A stretch of DNA of 43,157 nt, taken from the IMG/VR virus record IMGVR_UViG_3300045284_000105, positions 1 through 43,157 of that record. One strand, written 5' to 3'. The notes beneath the pieces are model-generated. The model saw only the letters and a list, made by a program, of their open reading frames with translations. It was not told the DNA's origin and did no database searches. Of this stretch, positions 31,698 to 38,593 are shown in pieces. This DNA is from a virus. Position numbers and translations under genes: made by a program. Numbering within the stretch: the stretch's first letter is position 1; each line of letters opens with the position of its first letter.

Positions 31698-32371
31698 GCC
31701 GTCCCCTGCTGCTCGATCTGTTCTGCGGTGCCGGTGGTGCCGCCATGGGCTATCACCGAGCGGGGTTCGATGTGGTCGGAGTGGATATCAAGCCGCAGCC
31801 GCATTATCCGTTCGAGTTCGTTCAGGATGACGCGCTAGACGTAGCTCGGATGCTGGGTGACGACATCGGACTCGGTTGGTGTGATCCGGACGCCATCCAC
31901 GCTTCGCCGCCCTGCCAGGCGTTCACCGACCTCAAGGACATGCATAACGCGAAGCGCCACGCAGACTTGCTAACGCCGACGCGCACGCTTCTGCAAGGGC
32001 TCGGGTTGTCCTACGTCATCGAGAACGTGGAAGGCGCACCGATGCAGCCGACCGTGATCCTCTGCGGTTCGTCGTTCGGTCTCGGTAGTGAAGGAGCGCG
32101 GTTGCAGCGCCATCGGATGTTCGAGACCTCGTTCCCGATGATGGCTCCGCCGTGCGTTCACGGTATCGCGAGCAGAGTCATCGGGGTCTATGGAGGTCAC
32201 GGCAGGGACCGCCGGCGAACCGTGAACACGCAGGACTACTCGACCCAGGCTCGGCGCGAGGCGATGGGCATCGACTGGATGACGGGAGCCGAGCTATCTC
32301 AAGCCATCCCTCCCGCCTACACCGAGTTCATTGGTTCCCAACTCATTGAACATCTGGAGCGGGTGGCATGA
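31694..32371 (+). CDS. DNA cytosine-5 methyltransferase
   Basis: 225 aa. Classical C5 motifs in order: motif I DLFCGAGGAAMGY (8-20), motif IV SPPCQAF with catalytic Cys74, motif VI ENVEGA (110-114), motif VIII LQRHRMFE (137-144), and the C-terminal IPPAYTEFIGSQLIEHL (motif X-like). It is shorter than usual with little room for a target-recognition domain, as in other phage C5 enzymes. Moves a methyl group from AdoMet to cytosine C5. Likely protects phage DNA from host restriction or marks it. No cognate endonuclease visible nearby. Confidence 0.9.
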   Translation: MSRPLLLDLFCGAGGAAMGYHRAGFDVVGVDIKPQPHYPFEFVQDDALDVARMLGDDIGLGWCDPDAIHASPPCQAFTDLKDMHNAKRHADLLTPTRTLLQGLGLSYVIENVEGAPMQPTVILCGSSFGLGSEGARLQRHRMFETSFPMMAPPCVHGIASRVIGVYGGHGRDRRRTVNTQDYSTQARREAMGIDWMTGAELSQAIPPAYTEFIGSQLIEHLERVA

Positions 32372-32667
32372 CCAAGCGTTGCCGTGAGTCGGGCTGCATC
32401 ACGCGGCTGTCCTCCTACAACCCGGCCGACAGGTGCTTCCTCCACGCCGATCCGGTGTGGTACTCGCAAGGCGGTGACTCACGGCTCGGACGCTACCAAG
32501 CCAGGCGCCGGCAGGAAGAGCTCGAAGGCAAACACCCCGAAGACTTGCGACACGTCGACGGCGGCAAGGAACGGCAACTCGCGGCGCTGCGCGGAGATCT
32601 CCCGATCTGGGATGAGCTCCACCGCCGCTACAGCCAGCGGAAGCCAAGGGACGTGATGGAGGCGTAA
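32368..32667 (+). CDS. Small Cys/His protein
   Basis: 99 aa, ATGA overlap. RCRESGCITRLSSYNPADRCFLHADPVWY at the N-terminus (Cys x4 Cys, then Cys x2 His) may bind zinc; the rest is charged and helical (RYQARRRQEELEGK). Function unknown. Confidence 0.55.
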   Translation: MTKRCRESGCITRLSSYNPADRCFLHADPVWYSQGGDSRLGRYQARRRQEELEGKHPEDLRHVDGGKERQLAALRGDLPIWDELHRRYSQRKPRDVMEA

Positions 32668-33407
32668 TGGCGCTCACGCGGAAGCGTCGTGCCGCCCTGG
32701 AGCTTGGACCGCTGGAGGTACGACGTGCGTTTCAGGAGCGGATCGCTTCTGCATCCAAGAGGCGCATGGGGCGCTACGTAGTGCATTTCCCTGCGGACGG
32801 GAAGGCACCGTTCGTTCTGGTCAAACGAGTGGATGGACGTGTACGGACTAGGCCTGGTGAGATCCGGACCTGCGCGAAATGCGGGGCTGAGTACTTCTGG
32901 CAGCAGGGAGCAAGGGCTGACCAGCAGCATTGTTCAAGGGCTTGTGGCAATGGCCTAGCGATGAAGAAGAAGCGGCAGGGTATCTTGGCGAAGGGTGGTC
33001 CGAAGAAGGACGCCCTGGATCGCATCTTCTCCGTCATGGTGAGGTCTGCAGGGGCGTGCGCAGCCTGCGGGAGCACGGAGCGACTGCAGTGCGCTCATAT
33101 CGTGAGTCGTCGGTATCTCAGCGTTCGGTACGCGTTCGAAAACGCGATGTGTCTGTGTGCTGGATGCCATATGAAGTTCACCCATCGGCCGCTGGAATGG
33201 GAGGTCTTCGTCATCGAGCGGATGGGCGAGGCGGCTTACCGCGATCTCAAGCGGCGAGCACTATCGGCGAATGGGCCGCTAGACCGTAAGGCCACTGCGG
33301 ACTATCTCTATGCCGAGATCGAACGACGTGGCCTGACCCTCGGTGCGTCGGTTCCCGGCTGGTCGGGTTGGACTGGACTGAAGGACGACACGTCATGGAA
33401 ACACTGA
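32667..33407 (+). CDS. NinG-like HNH recombination protein
   Basis: 246 aa, ATG sharing one base with the preceding TAA. A basic first 65 residues, then a zinc-ribbon-like CAKCGAEYF...HCSRACGN, then a NinG/Rap-like HNH part: CAACGSTERLQCAHIVSRRYLSVRYAFENAMCLCAGCHMKFTHRPLEWEVFV. In lambda, NinG (Rap) is a structure-specific nuclease that cuts branched DNA in recombination. With the annealing protein at 27601 it suggests recombination-linked replication. A general HNH endonuclease is the alternative. Confidence 0.75.
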   Translation: MALTRKRRAALELGPLEVRRAFQERIASASKRRMGRYVVHFPADGKAPFVLVKRVDGRVRTRPGEIRTCAKCGAEYFWQQGARADQQHCSRACGNGLAMKKKRQGILAKGGPKKDALDRIFSVMVRSAGACAACGSTERLQCAHIVSRRYLSVRYAFENAMCLCAGCHMKFTHRPLEWEVFVIERMGEAAYRDLKRRALSANGPLDRKATADYLYAEIERRGLTLGASVPGWSGWTGLKDDTSWKH

Positions 33408-33445
33408 TGGATCCGATGGACGTCATCGAGAGGCTCGCGGCGTGA
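33395..33445 (+). CDS. Possible 16-residue ORF METLMDPMDVIERLAA
   Basis: ATG inside the end of the HNH gene, GAAGGA about nine bases upstream, stop overlapping the next GTG. A plausible translated bridge between genes; too short to judge as a protein. Confidence 0.3.
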   Translation: METLMDPMDVIERLAA

Positions 33446-33588
33446 ACCCCGACAAGCTCGTAGCGGTATGGCTCAGCGGTCTCGCGGTGCTGCTCGACAA
33501 ACGTTATGACGGCTCAGTTCTGATCCCCGCTGGAAGGCTCGTCGGTGAACGACTTGAGATCCCGTACCCGGATAGAGGGATGAGATGA
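33442..33588 (+). CDS. Small hypothetical protein
   Basis: 48 aa, GTG start in the overlap chain. NPDKLVAVWLSGLAVLLDKRY followed by DGSVLIPAGRLVGERLEIPY. Partly hydrophobic but not a clear membrane helix. No family. Confidence 0.45.
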   Translation: MNPDKLVAVWLSGLAVLLDKRYDGSVLIPAGRLVGERLEIPYPDRGMR

Positions 33589-33713
33589 TTCGTCACTTCG
33601 GCTCTCCTTGTTGGGCTGCTTTTGAGCGGTCTACTCATGTATTGAACGATGAGCGGACTCGGTCGGCCTTGGCGTTACTCAAGCATGCGGCCCAACAAGG
33701 AGAGCCGCAGTGA
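33585..33713 (+). CDS. 42-residue ORF spanning an inverted repeat
   Basis: 42 aa: starts MIRHFGSPCWAAFERSTHV, ends HAAQQGEPQ. ATGA overlap with the gene before and GTGA overlap with the gene after. An 18-base inverted repeat spans nearly the whole ORF; its right arm contains AAGGAG, the ribosome site of the next gene. More A/T-rich and less codon-biased than neighbours. Either a small gene or a translated leader that opens a hairpin. Confidence 0.4.
   Translation: MIRHFGSPCWAAFERSTHVLNDERTRSALALLKHAAQQGEPQ
33599..33707 (+). repeat. Perfect 18-base inverted repeat hiding a ribosome site
   Basis: CGGCTCTCCTTGTTGGGC at 33599-33616 and its exact reverse complement at 33690-33707, extending with single mismatches on both sides. 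The 73-base loop lies between. The right arm includes AAGGAG at 33697-33702, eight bases before the GTG of the next gene, so the folded RNA would bury that ribosome site. Translation of the 33585 ORF would disrupt it. Confidence 0.75.
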
Positions 33714-34153
33714 CGGCACCGAAACCCGAAGACTTCGAGCGGCTCCTCGATCAGGTGCTCGGCCAGGCCGCACGCTGGCGAACGGACCTCGCCAAGGAAT
33801 ACCGCTGGGCCTACGGTGCCTCACACGAACGGGTCGTGCGGGAGGGCGTCGGACGGAGCTCGGGACCATCGGACCCCACGGCCTCGGTCGTCGGCGACCC
33901 CCGTCCCGGTGCGAACCGCATAGCCGGCCAGGCCGCTATCCGCCGGGTGCTGGAGCAGGCGCCGCGTCGCGTGATCGAAGCCGAGAACGCGCTGAAAGCC
34001 CTCGAGAAGCAACTCGTCGGCGTCATGGACCGGCTGGACCCACGGGAAGGCTTCGAGCAACTTCGGTATCCACGGACGGCATCGGAGTCGGACCTGACTG
34101 ACGCGAAGGAAGCGCAGAGACGCCGGGAGACGAGAGGGGAGCATGTGCCGTGA
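33710..34153 (+). CDS. Hypothetical charged helical protein
   Basis: 147 aa, GTG start with AAGGAG eight bases upstream (inside the inverted repeat). Mostly helical and charged: PKPEDFERLLDQVLGQAARW, AIRRVLEQAPRRVIEAENALKALEK, then QRRRETRGEHVP. Cys-free. No recognised family. The 3' end overlaps a frame-shifted small gene by 11 bases. Confidence 0.6.
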   Translation: MTAPKPEDFERLLDQVLGQAARWRTDLAKEYRWAYGASHERVVREGVGRSSGPSDPTASVVGDPRPGANRIAGQAAIRRVLEQAPRRVIEAENALKALEKQLVGVMDRLDPREGFEQLRYPRTASESDLTDAKEAQRRRETRGEHVP

Positions 34154-34295
34154 TGGCGTTGCGTGTCGATGGTTGCGAGGAGAACGGGCCTGCGGATGCA
34201 CCGAAGCCGTCCCCAAGCGGAAGAGGAACACCTCGGCCTGGAACCTGGGCCGGGCACCGATCGAGCCACCGAGGTTGGGGGAGAAGACCGCGTGA
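34143..34295 (+). CDS. Small Cys-rich protein
   Basis: 50 aa: CRDGVACRWLRGERACGCTEA followed by a basic, Pro-rich tail. ATG with GAGAGGGGAGC upstream. The stop forms GTGA with the next small gene, a strong sign that this frame, not the two longer overlapping frames of the same stretch, is real. Four Cys near the start may bind zinc. Confidence 0.55.
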   Translation: MCRDGVACRWLRGERACGCTEAVPKRKRNTSAWNLGRAPIEPPRLGEKTA

Positions 34296-34441
34296 AGACC
34301 GAAGACGTCTACGAAGAGTGGAGACGTGCCTGGGCGGGTCTGGGACACGCGATTGCGGACGCATTGCAAACGCTGCCTCTCGTCGGCCGCTTCTTCCGTT
34401 GGTACTTCGGCCTTCTCAAGCGCATCCGGGGTGAAGCGTGA
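34292..34441 (+). CDS. Small amphipathic hypothetical protein
   Basis: 49 aa from GTG 34292, GGGGGAG eight bases upstream. KTEDVYEEWRRAWAGLGHAI, then LQTLPLVGRFFRWYFGLLKRI: hydrophobic with basic residues, a possible membrane-surface helix. No family. Confidence 0.5.
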   Translation: MKTEDVYEEWRRAWAGLGHAIADALQTLPLVGRFFRWYFGLLKRIRGEA

Positions 34442-34605
34442 AGACCTGCCCTACCTGCCGCTGCGAAGCCTTCCGGCTCATCAAGGGCGAGTGCAAGACC
34501 TGCTGGACCTACCGGAAGCGGACCGGCCACCAGCGGCCCGAGGCACTGATCCTGGCGTGGGGCCACCGGCTGCTGGAGCGGCGTCTGACCTGGAGCCGAT
34601 CCTGA
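34438..34605 (+). CDS. Small zinc-ribbon protein
   Basis: 55 aa, GTG start, GTGA overlap. TCPTCRCEAFRLIKGECKTCWTYRKRTG shows two CxxC pairs about 15 apart followed by a basic helix, a compact zinc-ribbon domain. Ends TGATG into the next gene. No family. Confidence 0.55.
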   Translation: MKTCPTCRCEAFRLIKGECKTCWTYRKRTGHQRPEALILAWGHRLLERRLTWSRS

Positions 34606-34775
34606 TGGAGGAACTTCAGCGGGCGTTCGTGAAGATGGGGGCAGTCCTTACGGCCATGACGCCTGTCATCCAGAACCTCATGGCCGTCCTCGATGAGCAG
34701 GTGATCCCCATGAGCGTGGACTTCCTTCTGTGGGACATGCAGCTGACCGGTGAGTTCGACCCGTTCGCTCCCTAG
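34605..34775 (+). CDS. Small hypothetical protein
   Basis: 56 aa, ATG overlapping the previous stop. MEELQRAFVKMGAVLTAMTP, then VLDEQVIPMSVDFLLWDMQL and an acidic-aromatic end. Met-rich and partly hydrophobic. Last gene before the gap at 34.78 kb. Confidence 0.5.
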   Translation: MEELQRAFVKMGAVLTAMTPVIQNLMAVLDEQVIPMSVDFLLWDMQLTGEFDPFAP

Positions 34776-34778
34776 ACG

Positions 34779-34787
34779 TTATCCACA
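34779..34787 (+). promoter_or_regulatory. Perfect DnaA-box match TTATCCACA in an intergenic gap
   Basis: TTATCCACA equals the strong DnaA-box consensus. It is alone in the 44-base gap between the genes ending at 34775 and starting at 34820. Just beyond lies TTACACTTCT with a -10-like TACACT (34798-34803), but no good -35 at normal spacing. Such a site could attract host DnaA to a phage origin or sit in a promoter. A single 9-base match could be chance. Confidence 0.45.
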
Positions 34788-34819
34788 CGCCCCGGGTTAC
34801 ACTTCTCCTGTGAGACACC

Positions 34820-35074
34820 ATGCGGGAGAACTACGCCAGCAAGGCCCAGCGTCTCCTGGCCGAGGGTAGGGTCTCGGTCCTCCGGATTGACCCCTCGGGT
34901 GTCTCCGCCATCGTGCGCGGCGACTCCGCTTCCTTCTACACCGTGACCTTCGACGGCACCCGCTGGTCCTGCACCTGTCCCGCGATCGGCCGTTGCTCCC
35001 ACGCCTTCGCCGTACAGCGGGTGGTGGTCATCGAGGGGGCCTGGACACCACCGCTGGTAGGAACCCCCGCTTAG
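34820..35074 (+). CDS. Small SWIM-like zinc-finger protein
   Basis: 84 aa, ATG start, no strong ribosome site. YTVTFDGTRWSCTCPAIGRCSHAFAVQRV carries Cys51-x-Cys53 and Cys59-x-His61, the CxC...CxH pattern of SWIM zinc fingers, which bind DNA or proteins. Preceded by a DnaA-box-like site; its stop lies in a hairpin. Confidence 0.65.
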   Translation: MRENYASKAQRLLAEGRVSVLRIDPSGVSAIVRGDSASFYTVTFDGTRWSCTCPAIGRCSHAFAVQRVVVIEGAWTPPLVGTPA

Positions 35075-35080
35075 GGGGTT
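35062..35080 (+). repeat. Hairpin at the SWIM gene stop (terminator-like)
   Basis: AACCCCC, five-base loop GCTTA, GGGGGTT: a perfect 7-bp stem that contains the TAG stop of the SWIM gene. No T-run follows, so termination would be weak. It may separate the early-like operon from the fibre genes. Confidence 0.4.
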
Positions 35081-35107
35081 GCGAATCACAGCCGTGTAGT
35101 CCACAAT
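35079..35107 (+). promoter_or_regulatory. Possible promoter for the fibre block
   Basis: TTGCGA (35079-35084), a 17-base spacer and CACAAT (35102-35107): four of six matches in each box with ideal spacing. It lies in the only sizeable gap before the tail-fibre genes, just after a hairpin. Weak by sequence. Confidence 0.35.
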
Positions 35108-35168
35108 CACCCAAGCTGGCCGTGGTGTCCCCGGTCAGCCATCCTTTCTTCCGCTGGAGGGCTTCGAC

Positions 35169-35348
35169 GTGGCCTATCGACTCGAGGTCTTCCGCGACAA
35201 GGGCCTGCTGAAACGTTGGCGCTGGCGCCGCAGGTCCGGGAACGGCCGGATCACGGAGACCGCCGGCGAGTCCTACTTCTCGAAGTGGAACGCGAAGCGC
35301 GCCGCCCACAAGGCCCATCCGTCAGACGAGATCGTGGAGGTGTCATGA
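35169..35348 (+). CDS. DUF1508-like small protein
   Basis: 59 aa, GTG with GGAGGG seven bases upstream. YRLEVFRDKGLLKRWRWRR followed by NGRITETAGESYFSKWNAKRAA resembles half of a DUF1508/YegP fold ('f.l.kd..g..yrW.l...nG..i..s.e.Y.s...a'). Function of the family is unclear. It opens the fibre block and overlaps the next ATG. Confidence 0.55.
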   Translation: MAYRLEVFRDKGLLKRWRWRRRSGNGRITETAGESYFSKWNAKRAAHKAHPSDEIVEVS

Positions 35349-36199
35349 CCGAGAAGGACGACCTCCGCGCCCGTCTGTATGAGTTGCACGTCGGGACGGA
35401 CGAGCATCACGCCACGGCCAGGCAGATCCGGGTCATGATCCTGGACGGCGACCTCGCCGGGGCCGCGGATGCGCTGGATGCGCTCGAGCTCGATATCCAC
35501 ACCGCGTTAGCGGCAGGGTCGGGACCGGGAGGCAGCGGACTTCCCGAACAGTGGACCGACGGTGGGAACGGGAACGTCACCGCAGAAGCCGATCCGACGT
35601 TCGTCCCACTGACGGTCAACGCCAGTGATGCCGACACAGCAGCGATGGAGTTACATCCCGCTCCAGGCGCGTCTGCCCTGTCGACCAGCTTGTTAGCGTT
35701 CTTCGATGACACTGGAGAGGCGATAGCCGACATCGATGCCGGTGGCAGCATGTTCTTCCATCCGGGTGGTGTGGAACGCTTCGTCGTCACGCATTTTGGT
35801 CAGCTCATATTGCGCGGGGACACCGCGAATATCGCCACCGTCGTGATGCAAGTGCTGGCAGATTCGGCTGGGCTGTTCACGGTGTTGAAACCAGGGACCG
35901 GTCGCGCGGTTCAGATATCGTCGGGAGCCAACGGGGATGCCGCCCTCGATCTCATCGCCCACGATCCCACGAGTGACCTGATCTATTGCGAAGGGGAACC
36001 GGACTACAACGGCGGCGAATACCGCGTCTGGTCTGATGGCAAGTTCTCCACCCGAGCCCATACCGCTCCCGCCGATGGCGACATCGCGAACGGAGAGTGC
36101 GTCTTCTGGTTCGACCAGACCGACGGCGCAGCCAAGTTCATGATCAAGGCGAAGCAGGCCGACGGCACCGTGAAGACCGGGCAGGTCGCTCTCTCGTGA
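35345..36199 (+). CDS. Tail-fibre-like structural protein
   Basis: 284 aa. A helical start (TEKDDLRARLYELHVGTDEHH), then a glycine-rich linker and repeated beta segments: FVPLTVNASDADTAAMEL, GSMFFHPGGVERFVVTHFGQL, AVQISSGANGDAALDLIAHD. It ends FMIKAKQADGTVKTGQVAL, a C-terminal motif common in phage fibre and receptor-binding proteins. Likely a trimeric fibre or adhesin part. ATG 35345 overlaps the DUF1508-like stop. Confidence 0.7.
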   Translation: MTEKDDLRARLYELHVGTDEHHATARQIRVMILDGDLAGAADALDALELDIHTALAAGSGPGGSGLPEQWTDGGNGNVTAEADPTFVPLTVNASDADTAAMELHPAPGASALSTSLLAFFDDTGEAIADIDAGGSMFFHPGGVERFVVTHFGQLILRGDTANIATVVMQVLADSAGLFTVLKPGTGRAVQISSGANGDAALDLIAHDPTSDLIYCEGEPDYNGGEYRVWSDGKFSTRAHTAPADGDIANGECVFWFDQTDGAAKFMIKAKQADGTVKTGQVALS

Positions 36200-36393
36200 C
36201 CGCCTACGGCGACAAGCTCCGAAGCCTCGGCTTCCTATCGAAGAAAGGCACCAGCAAGAAGAAGCCCGTCATCGATGAGCGCACGGGCAAGGTAGGGGGC
36301 TTCCACGAAGAGCATTGGGACGACTCTCAAGACGCAACGGTCCTGCCTCAGTCGATCCACGTCGAGGCCAAGATGATCCAGGAGGAACGATGA
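36196..36393 (+). CDS. Small hypothetical protein in fibre block
   Basis: 65 aa, GTG overlapping the fibre stop. YGDKLRSLGFLSKKGTSKKK then RTGKVGGFHEEHWDDSQDATV. Lys-rich start, acidic middle. It may be a fibre chaperone or assembly factor by position; nothing in the sequence confirms it. Confidence 0.5.
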   Translation: MTAYGDKLRSLGFLSKKGTSKKKPVIDERTGKVGGFHEEHWDDSQDATVLPQSIHVEAKMIQEER

Positions 36394-36632
36394 GCGACAA
36401 GGTTGCGATGGCCGAGAAGCAGCTTGAGTTCGAGAAGCTGGCCGCGGAGTACGACGCTTGCGACGCTTCTGACCCCCGACGTAAGGAGCTCGCGCAGCAG
36501 GTCGCCGCAGCGCGGCAGGAGACACGGCGCCTCCGGGACGCGGCGCTCGCAGCCGAAGGCGTGACATCCGGTGACGCCGTCGCAACACCGGCACCGGTCG
36601 CTGGCACCAGCGGCGTGAACGAGTCCGGCTGA
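36390..36632 (+). CDS. Small coiled-coil protein
   Basis: 80 aa, ATGA overlap. AMAEKQLEFEKLAAEYDACD and ELAQQVAAARQETRRLRDAAL form a heptad-like helical hairpin; the tail is Ala/Pro/Thr-rich. Possibly a fibre-associated or scaffolding coiled coil. Confidence 0.5.
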   Translation: MSDKVAMAEKQLEFEKLAAEYDACDASDPRRKELAQQVAAARQETRRLRDAALAAEGVTSGDAVATPAPVAGTSGVNESG

Positions 36633-36635
36633 GGA

Positions 36636-37007
36636 GTGAAGTCGGGTCCGAAGCCGCGGCCTGTGGCCGATCGGTTCTGGGATCGCGTGCAGCTCGGCGA
36701 CGGATGTTGGACGTGGAGCGGACCGTTCTATGCGAACGGGTACGGCATCTTCCGTCTGAATGACCCGCGTCGCACGGTGCAAGCTCATCGCTTGGCGTAT
36801 GAGCTTGTCGTGGGACCGATCCCGGATGGTCTCGTGATCGATCACCTTTGCAGGAACCAAGCATGCGTGAGGCCGGACCATCTGGAGCCCGTGCCTCAGC
36901 GGGTGAATGTCCGACGTGGCAATGCGGGTCACAACCTACGAACCAACGGCGCGGACTACGGCAAGGGCAACCAAGCCAGATGGGGGAACCACGATGGAAA
37001 CGCTTGA
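36636..37007 (+). CDS. HNH endonuclease (HNH_3-like)
   Basis: 123 aa, GTG with GAGGAG close upstream. GCWTWSGPFYANGYGIFRL, AHRLAYELVVGPIPDGLVIDHLCRNQACVRPDHLEPVPQRVNVRRG: the full H...H/N...CxxxxC...N pattern of HNH_3 homing-type nucleases. It interrupts the fibre genes. Its 3' end overlaps the next structural gene by 14 bases in another frame. Typical selfish insertion. Confidence 0.85.
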   Translation: MKSGPKPRPVADRFWDRVQLGDGCWTWSGPFYANGYGIFRLNDPRRTVQAHRLAYELVVGPIPDGLVIDHLCRNQACVRPDHLEPVPQRVNVRRGNAGHNLRTNGADYGKGNQARWGNHDGNA

Positions 37008-37575
37008 GCGTGATCGCCTGCACGTCCCGAGTCAGGGCATCTTGCTTCCACGCGGTCGCGTGTTGTTACCGCGGCCCCCGGACCACATCGATGCGAAGGG
37101 TCGCCGTCGGCCGCAGATCATGGGCGGAGCATTCGGAACAAGTGGGATGTACGTGGCGAACTTTATCGACATCTTGGACGCCACGCAGCTCGCGATCGAC
37201 CTGTCGCTGACCTCTCACAAGTGGGCGCTCTACACGAACACCGCCACACCGAACTACTCGACCGACGCGGCGTACTCGGCGACGAACGAGATCGCCGGCA
37301 CGAACTACACGGCCGGCGGCAGGGCCATCTCCGTTGGCGGCGGTTCCCCGACAGTCACCGAGTCGCCGACCGGGACCATCATGTACGACCAGAACGATAT
37401 GACCTGGCCGACGGCGTCGTTCACGGCACGCGGTGCTGAGCTCTACGCGGACGCGCTCGCCGGTGACAGCCTCATCGTCGGTGTCACGTTCGGTGCGGAC
37501 TACACCGCGACAGCGGGCACCTTCACGATCGCGTGGAACGTGTTGGGAGTCCTGACCCTGGACATCACGCCGTAG
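36994..37575 (+). CDS. Virion structural protein, fibre/appendage type
   Basis: 193 aa from ATG 36994 with GGGGGA six to seven bases upstream; an in-frame start at 36907 would lie inside the HNH gene. After a short polar start, WALYTNTATPNYSTDAAYSATNEIAGTNYTAGGRAIS is a motif block I recall from tail-associated virion proteins, and the end is beta-rich (AELYADALAGDSLIVGVTF). Likely a structural part of the tail tip. Confidence 0.65.
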   Translation: METLERDRLHVPSQGILLPRGRVLLPRPPDHIDAKGRRRPQIMGGAFGTSGMYVANFIDILDATQLAIDLSLTSHKWALYTNTATPNYSTDAAYSATNEIAGTNYTAGGRAISVGGGSPTVTESPTGTIMYDQNDMTWPTASFTARGAELYADALAGDSLIVGVTFGADYTATAGTFTIAWNVLGVLTLDITP

Positions 37576-37974
37576 ATGACAACGGTCACCCACGCTTTCG
37601 TCAGTCCTATTTCCGATGGCGCCGATGCGACCCTGGTACGGCCGTCGAACTGGAACGAGCTCCACACCGTCGATGGGTTCGGTGCGAACTCGTTCCAGGG
37701 TTTCCATCTGAAGCTGGCGGGCACCGAGCGCATGGTCATCACCGGAACGAACGACCTCGTCATCGGCGGGTTCGGTTTGGCGAATTCGATCATCCTTGGT
37801 CAGCCGAAGGTGAATGACATCTCGTTCACCGTCCTCAACAACTATCTCTACGACCAGTTGAACCGTCTTGCGCTATCGCGAGACACGCGAGCGACGTTGC
37901 AGGGGTCTGCTGATCTTTATCTAACCGACGACTTCGGCACACGGTCTCGAGTCGTGCTCGCCGGAAGGAGCTGA
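37576..37974 (+). CDS. Tail-fibre-like protein with phage HxF-WNxxH motif
   Basis: 132 aa, ATG directly after the previous stop. It begins VTHAFVSPISDGADATLVRPSNWNELHTV, a block seen at the start of many phage fibre proteins ('h.F...isDG.d...v.PSdWN..H'), with a short beta-rich remainder. Likely a fibre shaft or connector. Confidence 0.65.
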   Translation: MTTVTHAFVSPISDGADATLVRPSNWNELHTVDGFGANSFQGFHLKLAGTERMVITGTNDLVIGGFGLANSIILGQPKVNDISFTVLNNYLYDQLNRLALSRDTRATLQGSADLYLTDDFGTRSRVVLAGRS

Positions 37975-37975
37975 G

Positions 37976-38584
37976 ATGGCAGACATCCTGATCGATAACC
38001 AGGTCGCACCGAGCACACCCGCAGCGTCCAAGTCCGTGCTATGGGTGGACTCCACCACGAAGAAGTTCGTCCAGACCGATGACGGCGGAGTTCACCACGG
38101 CATCCTGTCGCGCAACTACACGACCGCGGCTCAGGGTGCGCTGGCCACGACCGAGGTCTATCTCACGAACTCGAACATCCTCATCCCATCGTTCGGGCTG
38201 ACGGTGGGGATGCTCATGGTTTGGCACATCCAGGTCGTGAAGACCGCGGCCTCGACCGCGGCGCCGATCTGGACGTGGCGTGTAGGAGCAGCCGGTGCGA
38301 TCGGTGACACTTCACGGGTCGCGGCCACCTCGACTCAGGCCCAGACGGCCGTAGCATCCGACGGCACCCTGATCGCAACATGCACGGTGCGGACCGGCGG
38401 CGCGTCCGGCATCATCGTCGGGGCTGGTCCCTCCGGCGCACCCGGATTCGGCGGTGGTGGTCTGCTCGCCTCGAGCGCGTTCGACCTGACCACGCTGGGC
38501 GGGCAGTTCATCGGCCTAACCGTCACGACGGGTACGTCGGCTGCGTGGACCGTCAACGGCCTGTCCTGCTACCTGATGAACTAG
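37976..38584 (+). CDS. Tail-fibre-like structural protein
   Basis: 202 aa, GGAAGGAG upstream. First 35 residues (ILIDNQVAPSTPAASKSVLWVD) resemble fibre collar segments, then beta-rich, Thr/Ala/Gly-rich sequence with WRVGAAGAIGDTS and a glycine stretch GFGGGGLLAS. One Cys near the end. Probable fibre or tip component. Confidence 0.6.
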   Translation: MADILIDNQVAPSTPAASKSVLWVDSTTKKFVQTDDGGVHHGILSRNYTTAAQGALATTEVYLTNSNILIPSFGLTVGMLMVWHIQVVKTAASTAAPIWTWRVGAAGAIGDTSRVAATSTQAQTAVASDGTLIATCTVRTGGASGIIVGAGPSGAPGFGGGGLLASSAFDLTTLGGQFIGLTVTTGTSAAWTVNGLSCYLMN

Positions 38585-38593
38585 GGAGGTCGC

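Noticed and set aside
34150-34434. 94-residue ORF in a third frame over 34150-34434
   Set aside because: Arg/Ser/Gly-rich and without motif; two small genes in other frames (34143 and 34292) have ribosome sites and a GTGA join.
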